From positions 1-22,979 of the forward strand of contig CAZWVT010000029.1 in assembly GCA_964636665.1 (NCBI GenBank): a stretch of DNA of 22,979 nt. Direction: 5' to 3'. A model generated the notes under the pieces. The model made no database searches. It was given only the letters and a program-made list of their open reading frames with translations, and was not told the origin of the DNA. Of the stretch, positions 13,895 to 21,281 are shown piece by piece. The position numbers were made by a program, and so were the translations under genes. The first letter of the stretch is position 1. Every line of letters begins with the position of its first letter. The DNA comes from JAAYLC01 sp964636665. GTDB taxonomy: Bacteria; Bacteroidota; Bacteroidia; Flavobacteriales; Flavobacteriaceae.

Positions 13895-13920
13895 TTTGTT
13901 TCTTTTTTGTATTATTTTTG
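13895..13920 (+). promoter_or_regulatory. Candidate Bacteroidota-type promoter for carA
   Basis: TATTTTTG (13913-13920) fits the Bacteroidota -7 consensus TAnnTTTG exactly. A TTTG for the -33 element is present at 13895-13898, but the spacer is 14 bases, shorter than the usual 17-23; no better TTTG lies farther up. It sits after the rplQ terminator and 36 bases before the carA ATG, where a promoter is expected. A new promoter here is likely; the exact -33 is uncertain. Confidence 0.6.
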
Positions 13921-13956
13921 CGAAAATTTTAAAAATCCTCACCTCACCTCAAAAAA

Positions 13957-15078
13957 ATGAAAACTACAAATTCAATGAAATTCCACAACCCGACAAAAGC
14001 CGTAATTCTTCTTGCAGACGGCACGCTCTTTAACGGTATTGCAGTAGGAAACGTATCCAAAACTGTAACCGGAGAAATTTGTTTCACGACCGCAATGTCA
14101 GGATATGAAGATTTGTTTTTGGATCCTTCTTATTCAGGCAAAATAGTTGTTTCTGCTACCGCTCATATCGGTGGATACGGAATTAAAAAAGATGATATTT
14201 TATCTGAAAAAGCTAAAATATCAGGATTAATATCTAGGAATTTTGGAGATTTTTATTCACGAGAAGGAGCTGATGGGTCACTTCAAGAGTTTTTGGAAGA
14301 GAGTAATGTATTTATCGTTTCGGATGTAGATACGCGTGCACTAACTGCTCACATTCGAGATAACGGAACGATGCCGGCGATAATTTCTACGGAGGTAAAT
14401 AACATTGAGAATTTAAAAAATCAACTTAAAGAATATAAAAGTCCAAATACGGAAGAATTATTAGAGACAATTTCAACTAAAAACACTTACAATTTGGGAG
14501 AAGAAGACGCCGAATACAGGATCGCCGCATTGGATTTCGGAATGAAAAAAAACCTTCTGCACCCTCTTGTAAAACGAGGGTGTTTTATTAAAGTATTCCC
14601 ACATAATGTAACTTTCTCCGAACTTGCAGAATTTAGCCCTGACGGTTATTTTATCGCAGGAGGTCCGGGAAATCCGATGGAAATAGAGAACGGAGTGCAA
14701 TTAATTCAAGACATTCTTAAAACAGACAAGCCTTTGTTTGCAGTTGGAATTGGTCACAATCTTATGGCGCTTGCCAAAGGAGTTCAATCTGAAAAAATGA
14801 ATGTTGGACATCACGGTTTAAATCATTCTACAAAAAATCTTTTAAGCGGAATTGCAGAAATTACAGCACAGAATCATGCATATAGAGTAAATAAAAATGA
14901 AGTTGAATCCCATCCAGAATTGGAATTGACACATATCGATTTAAATGATTCCAGTGTAGAAGGAATGCGACTGAAAAATGGGAATGCATTTTCCGTACAA
15001 TATTATCCTTCATCTCACAAAGGCGCAACAGATTCTGAAGCTTTATGGAATGATTTTATAGAAAAATTGAAAAAATAA
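13957..15078 (+). CDS. carA: CarA-like carbamoyl-phosphate synthetase small subunit lacking the glutaminase triad
   Basis: The 373-residue protein aligns along its whole length with CarA (E. coli 382). The N-terminal CarB-docking domain has ILLADGTLFNG, DPSYSGKIVV, SDVDTRALTAHIRDNGTMPA. The C-terminal class-I glutaminase domain starts at about 187 (RIAALDFGMKKNLLHPLVKR). Normal CarA makes ammonia from glutamine for carbamoyl phosphate used in pyrimidine and arginine synthesis. Here the nucleophile motif GICLGHQ reads AVGIGHN: catalytic Cys (E. coli 269) is Gly264 (GGA) and Gln273 is Asn268. QGHPEAS reads QYYPSSH: His353 is Tyr350, Glu355 is Ser352. NGPGDP reads GGPGNP. The frame is intact, so it looks like a maintained pseudo-glutaminase, not a decaying gene. 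ATG 13957 was used; Met7 is an alternative start. Eno follows after 32 bases. Confidence 0.85.
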   Translation: MKTTNSMKFHNPTKAVILLADGTLFNGIAVGNVSKTVTGEICFTTAMSGYEDLFLDPSYSGKIVVSATAHIGGYGIKKDDILSEKAKISGLISRNFGDFYSREGADGSLQEFLEESNVFIVSDVDTRALTAHIRDNGTMPAIISTEVNNIENLKNQLKEYKSPNTEELLETISTKNTYNLGEEDAEYRIAALDFGMKKNLLHPLVKRGCFIKVFPHNVTFSELAEFSPDGYFIAGGPGNPMEIENGVQLIQDILKTDKPLFAVGIGHNLMALAKGVQSEKMNVGHHGLNHSTKNLLSGIAEITAQNHAYRVNKNEVESHPELELTHIDLNDSSVEGMRLKNGNAFSVQYYPSSHKGATDSEALWNDFIEKLKK

Positions 15079-15110
15079 TTAAAACATAATCTAAATAACT
15101 TAACCAAATT

Positions 15111-16397
15111 ATGGCATTCATTATTGACATTCGAGCAAGACAAATTTTTGATTCACGAGGAAATCCGACAGTTGAAGTTGATGTTTACACTGAAAACGGT
15201 TTTATGGGACGTGCCGCTGTTCCTTCAGGTGCATCTACAGGTGAACACGAAGCTGTAGAATTGCGTGACGGGGGAAAAAAATACATGGGGAAAGGCGTTC
15301 TAAAAGCTGTTGAAAATGTAAATACAATCATCAAAGAAAAATTGATTGGAACCTCAGTTTTAGAACAAGAATTGATAGACAAAACAATGATTGATTTAGA
15401 CGCCACTGCCAATAAATCAAAATTGGGAGCAAATGCAATTCTCGGGGTTTCTCTAGCCTGTGCAAAAGCTGCTGCCGAAGAATTGGGAATACCACTATAC
15501 AGATATGTAGGAGGCGTTAGTGCCAAAACCCTTCCGGTTCCAATGATGAACATCATTAACGGCGGTTCGCACAGTGATGCGCCAATTGCTTTTCAGGAAT
15601 TTATGATTATGCCGGTAACCGCAACTAATTTTTCGGAAGCACTTCAAATAGGTTCTGAAATTTTTCATCACTTAAAGAAAGTTTTACAAAACAGAAACCT
15701 CAGCACGGCCGTTGGAGATGAAGGTGGATTTGCACCAACCTTAGCAGGAACTGAAGATGCTTTGGACACGATTGCCGAGGCAGTTAAAAATGCAGGTTAT
15801 AAATTTGGCGAAGACATCAAAATCGCTTTGGATTGTGCGGCGGCTGAATTTTATGTCAATGGAAAATATGATTATACCAAATTTGAAGGGGAAAAAGGAA
15901 AAGTCCGTACTCCCGAAGAACAAGCTGAATATCTGAAAACATTGACCGAGAAATATCCTATTATTTCAATAGAAGATGGAATGGACGAAAACGATTGGGA
16001 AGGCTGGAAAACACTTACAGAAAAAATTGGCAATAAAGTTCAATTGGTCGGAGACGATTTATTTGTAACCAATGTAGAACGACTTTTTAGAGGTGTTTCA
16101 GAAAAAATTGGAAATTCCATTCTTATCAAGGTCAATCAAATAGGAACGCTTACAGAAACCATTGCAGCGATTAATATGGCTCATAATGCCGGTTTTACAG
16201 CTGTTATGAGCCATCGAAGTGGTGAAACTGAAGATTGTACGATTGCTGATTTGGCTGTGGCTTTAAATTGCGGGCAAATAAAAACCGGTTCTGCGTCGCG
16301 AAGTGATAGGATGTCCAAATACAATCAATTATTGAGAATTGAAGAACAACTGGGAACCATCGGATATTATCCCGGAATGCAAGCTTTTAAGATATAA
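15111..16397 (+). CDS. eno: Enolase (phosphopyruvate hydratase)
   Basis: This 428-residue cytosolic enzyme interconverts 2-phosphoglycerate and phosphoenolpyruvate in glycolysis and gluconeogenesis. The start AFIIDIRARQIFDSRGNPTV and the substrate loop AVPSGASTGEHEA (37-49) are canonical. Catalytic and metal residues are present: Glu163 in FQEFMIMP, Glu204 in VGDEGGFAP, magnesium ligands Asp241 (ALDCA), Glu288 (SIEDG) and Asp315 (VGDD), catalytic Lys340 (LIKVNQ), His368 in MSHRSGETED and Lys391 in IKTGSASRSDR. It lies 32 bases after the CarA-like gene and is probably cotranscribed with it. The protein appears fully active. Confidence 0.98.
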   Translation: MAFIIDIRARQIFDSRGNPTVEVDVYTENGFMGRAAVPSGASTGEHEAVELRDGGKKYMGKGVLKAVENVNTIIKEKLIGTSVLEQELIDKTMIDLDATANKSKLGANAILGVSLACAKAAAEELGIPLYRYVGGVSAKTLPVPMMNIINGGSHSDAPIAFQEFMIMPVTATNFSEALQIGSEIFHHLKKVLQNRNLSTAVGDEGGFAPTLAGTEDALDTIAEAVKNAGYKFGEDIKIALDCAAAEFYVNGKYDYTKFEGEKGKVRTPEEQAEYLKTLTEKYPIISIEDGMDENDWEGWKTLTEKIGNKVQLVGDDLFVTNVERLFRGVSEKIGNSILIKVNQIGTLTETIAAINMAHNAGFTAVMSHRSGETEDCTIADLAVALNCGQIKTGSASRSDRMSKYNQLLRIEEQLGTIGYYPGMQAFKI

Positions 16398-16420
16398 TAT
16401 TATCTTGTGCTATATACGGT

Positions 16421-16462
16421 AACAACGGTTCTTTTTAACAAACAATTAGAAAAGAAGTTGTT
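16421..16462 (+). repeat. Imperfect long hairpin between eno and gltA
   Basis: AACAAC-(GG)-TTCTTTT (16421-16435) pairs with AAAAGAA-GTTGTT (16450-16462): 13 pairs with a two-base bulge and a 14-base loop. It starts 24 bases after the eno stop. No T-run follows (AAAAATCACG), so it is not a standard terminator. A possible weak promoter, TTG (16458-16460) then TAAATTG (16483-16489) with a 22-base spacer, overlaps its second arm; the -7 lacks one T of the consensus. A gltA control element is one reading. Confidence 0.4.
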
Positions 16463-16524
16463 AAAAATCACGATTGATTTAGTAAATTGCCATTCATTTA
16501 AAATAAAGCGTTTTTAAGAGATAT

Positions 16525-17811
16525 ATGACAAAGAAAGCAACTTTAGAAATTGACGGTAAAAAGTACGATTTACCAATTGTAGAAGGTACAGAAAAAGAAT
16601 TAGCGATTGATATTAGCTCGCTTCGTTCTGATACCGGAGGTGTAGTTACACTGGATAGAGGATTTAAAAACACAGGTTCTTGCGAAAGTTCCATTACTTT
16701 CTTAGACGGAGAAAAAGGTGTTTTGAGATATTGCGGATATAGCATTGAAGAATTGGCGGAAAAAGCAAATTTTTTGGAAGTATGCTATCTTCTTATTTTC
16801 GGTGAACTTCCTACCAAAGCACAATTAGAAAAATTTCATAAAGATATCAAAGCACAATCTCATGTTGATGAGGATGTCAAAAGAATCCTTGACGGTTTTC
16901 CAAAATCTGCTCATCCGATGGGTGTACTTTCTTCGCTGACAGCTGCTTTGGTTGCTTTTAATCCATCTTCTGTGAATGTGGACAGTGAAGAGGATATGTA
17001 CAAAGCCATCGTAAAAATTTTAGGTAAATTCCCTGTTCTAACAGCTTGGACTTACAGAAAACGAATGGGATTGCCGTTGGATTACGGTGGTGATTCCCTT
17101 GGATACGTAGAGAACTTCATCAAAATGATGTTTAAATCTCCAAGTGGAGATTACACGAGTAACAGTACCGTAGTCGATGCTCTGGACAAATTGTTGATTT
17201 TACACGCCGACCACGAACAAAACTGTTCTACTTCAACAGTGAGAATGGTAGGTTCTTCACATGCCGGACTCTTTATTTCTATCTCATCCGGAATTGCAGC
17301 TTTATGGGGGCCGCTTCACGGAGGTGCCAACCAAGCTGTAATTGAAATGCTTGAAGCCATTAAAGCAGACGGAGGAGATACGAAAAAATTTATGGCAAAA
17401 GCCAAAGATAAAAATGATCCTTTCAGATTGATGGGCTTCGGACACCGCGTTTATAAAAACTTCGATCCGCGTGCAAAAATCATTAAAAAGGCTGCCGACA
17501 GCGTGTTGGAAAATATGGGAATCGAAGACGATGTACTCGATATTGCAAAAGCATTGGAAAAAGAAGCTTTGGAAGATTCTTATTTTGTAGATAGAAAACT
17601 CTATCCGAATGTTGATTTTTATTCAGGAATCATCTATCGCGCATTGGGAATTCCGGTAGAAATGTTTACGCCAATGTTCGCATTGGGACGCCTTCCGGGA
17701 TGGGTTGCACAATGGAGAGAAATGAGATTGAGAAAAGAACCTATTGGTCGCCCGAGACAAATTTATGTAGGAGAAACTAAAAGAGATTACATTCCTTTGG
17801 AAGAACGATAA
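16525..17811 (+). CDS. gltA: Citrate synthase (type II)
   Basis: This 428-residue enzyme condenses oxaloacetate with acetyl-CoA at the entry of the TCA cycle. It has the N-terminal beta-rich segment (LEIDGKKYDLPIVEGTEKEL, then DTGGVVTLDRGFKNTGSCES) seen in hexameric, NADH-sensitive type II enzymes. The catalytic triad is present: His265 in GPLHGGANQA, His307 in GFGHRVYKNFDPRAK, and Asp364 in VDFYSGIIYRALGIP. HADHEQNCSTSTVRMVGSSH precedes the first histidine as in the family. The 127-base upstream gap has a long hairpin and may have its own promoter. An intrinsic terminator follows 16 bases after the stop. Confidence 0.98.
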   Translation: MTKKATLEIDGKKYDLPIVEGTEKELAIDISSLRSDTGGVVTLDRGFKNTGSCESSITFLDGEKGVLRYCGYSIEELAEKANFLEVCYLLIFGELPTKAQLEKFHKDIKAQSHVDEDVKRILDGFPKSAHPMGVLSSLTAALVAFNPSSVNVDSEEDMYKAIVKILGKFPVLTAWTYRKRMGLPLDYGGDSLGYVENFIKMMFKSPSGDYTSNSTVVDALDKLLILHADHEQNCSTSTVRMVGSSHAGLFISISSGIAALWGPLHGGANQAVIEMLEAIKADGGDTKKFMAKAKDKNDPFRLMGFGHRVYKNFDPRAKIIKKAADSVLENMGIEDDVLDIAKALEKEALEDSYFVDRKLYPNVDFYSGIIYRALGIPVEMFTPMFALGRLPGWVAQWREMRLRKEPIGRPRQIYVGETKRDYIPLEER

Positions 17812-17827
17812 ATAAAATTACATCTTT

Positions 17828-17865
17828 AAAAGCACTTCAAGTATTCTATTTGAAGTGCTTTTTTT
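17828..17865 (+). terminator. Intrinsic terminator after gltA
   Basis: AAAAGCACTTCAA (17828-17840) and TTGAAGTGCTTTT (17850-17862) form a perfect 13-pair stem with a nine-base loop, followed by further T to 17865. It begins 16 bases after the gltA stop and should end the carA-eno-gltA transcript. It lies immediately before the next start codon (17878), leaving only 15 bases between stem and ATG. Confidence 0.92.
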
Positions 17866-17877
17866 ATATTTACTGCA

Positions 17878-18792
17878 ATGATTAGGTTAAATATACAAGA
17901 CGAAATAGCACCGCTTGAACGTGTCGTGTTAGGAAGAGCAGACAGCAGTGGTCCTGTTCCCGAATTAAAAGATGCATACGATCCCAAATCTGCGGAGCAT
18001 ATCAAAGCCGGAACTTATCCGAAAGATGAAGATATGGTGCGAGAAATGGAAGCATTGAACAAAGTGTTTCAAAAATACGGTGTTACTGTTTACCGCCCTG
18101 AATTGATTGAAGATTACAATCAGATTTTTTCCAGAGATGTTGCTTTTGTAATTGAAGATAAGTTTATGATTGCCAACATCTTGGAGGATAGATCCCGGGA
18201 GATAGAGGCGATGAAACCTATCATCAATCAAATGAACCCCGATAAGATTTTAAACTTCCCGGAAGCTGCACATATTGAAGGAGGTGATGTGATGCCTTGG
18301 GGAGAATATATTTTTGTTGGAACTTATTACAGTGAAAATTATTCTGATTTTATTACTGCACGTACCAATTTAAAAGGCGCAGCACATCTTCAAAAACTGT
18401 TTCCGCATAAGCAAGTAAAAACTTTCAGCTTAAAAAAGAGCAATACGATTGCAGAAGAAAATGCGCTTCATTTGGATTGTTGTTTCCAACCTTTGGGGCA
18501 AGGAAAAGCCATTATTCATAAAGAAGGATTTTTGGTAGAAGAAGAATATGGATGGCTTGTGAATTATTTTGGAAAAGAAAACTGTTTCCACATTTCAAAA
18601 AAGGAAATGTACCAGATGACAAGCAATGTTTTCTCACTTGCACCTGATGTTGTCGTTTCCGAAAAAAACTTCGACCGACTCAATGAATGGCTGCATAAAA
18701 ATCATTTTAAAGTTGAGGAAGTTCCCTATTCAGAAATAGGAAAACAAGGTGGTTTGTTGCGTTGTACGACTTTGCCTTTAGAAAGAAAATGA
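17878..18792 (+). CDS. Arginine deiminase/amidinotransferase-superfamily hydrolase (DDAH-like)
   Basis: This 304-residue protein has no signal peptide and should be cytosolic. It shows the guanidino-group-modifying enzyme pattern: FSRDVAFVIEDKFMIAN (Asp87), the catalytic acid block AHIEGGDVMPWGEYIFVG (Glu134, Asp137), His198 in ALHLDCCFQPLGQGKAIIH, and the nucleophile Cys296 in GGLLRCTTLPLER near the C-terminus. These enzymes act on arginine or methylated arginine by a Cys-His-acid mechanism, giving citrulline, ornithine or an amidino transfer. The substrate cannot be told from sequence; arginine deiminase, dimethylarginine hydrolase and amidinotransferase are all possible. The ATG is 15 bases downstream of the gltA terminator stem with no visible Shine-Dalgarno sequence or clear promoter. 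The stop codon lies inside a hairpin arm. Confidence 0.82.
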   Translation: MIRLNIQDEIAPLERVVLGRADSSGPVPELKDAYDPKSAEHIKAGTYPKDEDMVREMEALNKVFQKYGVTVYRPELIEDYNQIFSRDVAFVIEDKFMIANILEDRSREIEAMKPIINQMNPDKILNFPEAAHIEGGDVMPWGEYIFVGTYYSENYSDFITARTNLKGAAHLQKLFPHKQVKTFSLKKSNTIAEENALHLDCCFQPLGQGKAIIHKEGFLVEEEYGWLVNYFGKENCFHISKKEMYQMTSNVFSLAPDVVVSEKNFDRLNEWLHKNHFKVEEVPYSEIGKQGGLLRCTTLPLERK

Positions 18793-18814
18793 CTTTTTAG
18801 TTCGTAAAGTCATT
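18788..18814 (+). terminator. Hairpin spanning the stop codon of the DDAH-like gene (possible terminator)
   Basis: AATGACTTT (18788-18796) and AAAGTCATT (18806-18814) form a perfect nine-pair stem around TTAGTTCGT. The first arm includes the TGA stop (18790-18792). Only GTTACTACC follows, with no T-run, so efficient intrinsic termination is doubtful; it may be a 3'-end stabiliser. The rest of the 285-base gap to 19077 is AT-rich; I see a minor repeat (ATACT-AAAAA-AGTAT, 18957-18971), no convincing small gene and no clear TAnnTTTG promoter. Confidence 0.4.
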
Positions 18815-19077
18815 GTTACTACCACTAATTGATAAGCTGTTTTTAAAAATCAAGAAGTTTTTAGAAATCTCTTTTTTTAATGTGTGATGCATTTAAATGG
18901 TGATTGTCAACCTGTTGGTAAATCGATAAGAGTAAAATTTTAATTAAAAGTACCCAATACTAAAAAAGTATAAATAAGTCCTTGTTTTCTGATTCTTTGC
19001 GTTAATCTTATTTAACAGAAAATGGTATGTGCTTTCATAAAAAATTAGTAAAATTGAGGTCTTAAATTTTTTAACAA

Positions 19078-21258
19078 TTGAGAAGCTCATTTTTACCTTT
19101 AACTTTTCTGTTTTTAATAGGTTTTTCCTTTTCTATTTATGCTCAAAACAGAAGCATAACCCTTGAAGAAATTTGGACAGGACAATTTAGCACAGAGGGA
19201 TTGGAAGCCATTCATTCCCTAAAAAACGGAAAGGAATACACAGTATTAAATTACAATTACCGAGACAGAAACTCGACCATAGAAGCGTATGATTATAAAT
19301 CCGGAGAAAAAACCAAAACCATTTTAGATTCAAAAAATCTAGAAGGAATTTATAGAATAAGTTCGTATAAATTTAATTCTGATGAGAATAAAATTCTCTT
19401 TTCAACAGATTTAGAACCTATTTACCGTCGCTCTACAAGAGGAACTTATTATGTTTATGACATAGCATCCAAAACTTTCAAATTAGTTTCATTAAACAAG
19501 ATTCAATCTCCCGAATTTAGTCCCGACGGAAAAAAAGTAGGATATGTCTATGAAAACAACCTGTATTACAAAAACCTTGAGACAGACGAAACCGTACAAG
19601 TAACTACTGACGGCAAAAAAAATCATATCATCAACGGTTTAACCGATTGGGTGTATGAAGAGGAATTTGCTTTTGTTCGTGCTTTTGAGTGGAGTACTCA
19701 AGGAAATAAAATGGCCTATCTAAAATTTGACGAATCCGAAGTACCGGAATTTGCAATGGATGTTTATGGAAAAGGATTGTATCCCTATTCCGATACATTT
19801 AAATATCCCAAAGCAGGTGAAGCAAATTCAAAAGTGTCTTTATACATTTACGATTTGCATACAAAAACTGCTGACGAAATAGAGTTGTCTTCCTATAACA
19901 GTTATTATATTCCCCGAATATTGTGGACTAAAGACAACAATATTCTCAGTGTTAGAGCAACAAACCGTCATCAAAACGTAGTTGATTTGGTTTTTGTCAA
20001 TGCCACAGACCAAACTTCCAGATTAATCATGCAAGAAAAAGATGAAGCTTATGTGGATATCACTGACGATTTGACTTTTTTGAATGACAATAGTTTTTTC
20101 TGGACAAGCGAAAGAGATGGATGGAATCATATCTATCATTACGACCGTAATGGAAAATTATTAAATCAAGTGACAAAAGGATCGTGGGAAGTAACGGCCT
20201 TTTATGGTTTTGATCAAAATACCGGAAGGGTTTATTTTCAAAGTACAGAAAACGGCAATATCAATCGTGATATTTATTCTATGCTGCCATCCGGAAGAAA
20301 TAAAGTACGACTTACTGATGAAACAGGAACAAATCGAGCTGCATTCAGTGCGGATTATTCCTATTTTATCAATACTTTTTCAAATACCACAACCCCTACT
20401 AAATATACGCTACACAATGCAAGAAACGGCAAACAACTCCGTGAAATTAAAGACAATTCGGATTTGTCGCAGCGTTTAAGAAATTATAAAATTTCCCCAA
20501 AAGAATTTTCTACCATCTCTATTCATGGTGAAGATTTAAATATGTATATGATTAAACCTTTGGATTTTGATGAAAATAAACAATATCCCTTGTTTTTGTA
20601 TCAATATTCCGGACCGGGTTCTCAAACGGTCGCCAATCAATGGATGGGTTTAAATGATTATTGGCATCAAATGCTTGTCAACGAACTTGATATAATTGTT
20701 GTTTCTGTGGATGGAAGAGGAACGGGTTACAAAGGTCGGGATTTTAAAAAAATGACACAGTTGGAACTTGGAAAATACGAAGTAGAAGATCAGATAGCGG
20801 TAGCAAAAAAATTAAGTGAACTTCCTTATATCGATTCGGAACGTACCGGAATCTGGGGTTGGAGTTACGGCGGATTTATGTCGTCTAATTGCCTGTTTCA
20901 AGCTCCCGAAGTTTTTGAAATGGCAATCGCAGTAGCGCCGGTTTCAAGTTGGAGATTTTACGATACGATTTATACCGAACGTTACATGAAAACTCCTCAA
21001 GAAAATGCAAAAGGCTACGATGTGAATTCACCTTTATACCACGTCAACAATTTAAAAGGAAATTATCTGTTAATACACGGGAGCGCAGATGATAATGTTC
21101 ATGTTCAAAATGCGATGGTGTTGATTGAAGAATTAATCCAAGCCAATAAAACATTTGATTGGCGTATTTATCCGGATAAAAATCACGGTATTTATGGCGG
21201 AAATACACGACTACATTTATATACATTAATGACTGATTACATCAAAGAAAACTTATAA
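19078..21258 (+). CDS. Dipeptidyl peptidase IV (S9B family), exported
   Basis: This 726-residue serine peptidase removes N-terminal X-Pro/X-Ala dipeptides. The start is TTG 19078: an in-frame TAA lies two codons upstream and no in-frame ATG precedes the signal peptide (RSSFLPLTFLFLIGFSFSIYA, cleavage near Ala22/Gln23), which indicates the periplasm or envelope. A beta-propeller follows; it carries TDWVYEEEF (Glu194-196), the double-Glu site that binds the substrate N-terminus in DPP4. The alpha/beta-hydrolase domain has nucleophile Ser596 in GWSYGGFMS, Asp671 in GSADDNVHVQ and His703 in DKNHGIYGG. Length and motifs fit an active enzyme. A peptide transporter follows after 23 bases. Confidence 0.95.
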   Translation: MRSSFLPLTFLFLIGFSFSIYAQNRSITLEEIWTGQFSTEGLEAIHSLKNGKEYTVLNYNYRDRNSTIEAYDYKSGEKTKTILDSKNLEGIYRISSYKFNSDENKILFSTDLEPIYRRSTRGTYYVYDIASKTFKLVSLNKIQSPEFSPDGKKVGYVYENNLYYKNLETDETVQVTTDGKKNHIINGLTDWVYEEEFAFVRAFEWSTQGNKMAYLKFDESEVPEFAMDVYGKGLYPYSDTFKYPKAGEANSKVSLYIYDLHTKTADEIELSSYNSYYIPRILWTKDNNILSVRATNRHQNVVDLVFVNATDQTSRLIMQEKDEAYVDITDDLTFLNDNSFFWTSERDGWNHIYHYDRNGKLLNQVTKGSWEVTAFYGFDQNTGRVYFQSTENGNINRDIYSMLPSGRNKVRLTDETGTNRAAFSADYSYFINTFSNTTTPTKYTLHNARNGKQLREIKDNSDLSQRLRNYKISPKEFSTISIHGEDLNMYMIKPLDFDENKQYPLFLYQYSGPGSQTVANQWMGLNDYWHQMLVNELDIIVVSVDGRGTGYKGRDFKKMTQLELGKYEVEDQIAVAKKLSELPYIDSERTGIWGWSYGGFMSSNCLFQAPEVFEMAIAVAPVSSWRFYDTIYTERYMKTPQENAKGYDVNSPLYHVNNLKGNYLLIHGSADDNVHVQNAMVLIEELIQANKTFDWRIYPDKNHGIYGGNTRLHLYTLMTDYIKENL

Positions 21259-21281
21259 GAATCCATAATTTTATTCAATAA

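Noticed and set aside
13957..15078. CarA-like gene as an ordinary pseudogene
   Set aside because: The frame is open for 373 codons, and the N-terminal domain and the rest of the glutaminase fold are well conserved; only catalytic and glutamine-binding positions differ. Decay would be expected to hit the whole gene.
18793..19077. Small gene or riboswitch in the 285-base gap before the dipeptidyl peptidase
   Set aside because: The gap is AT-rich with no open frame carrying a recognisable motif, and no known riboswitch core was recognised; only short hairpins are present.
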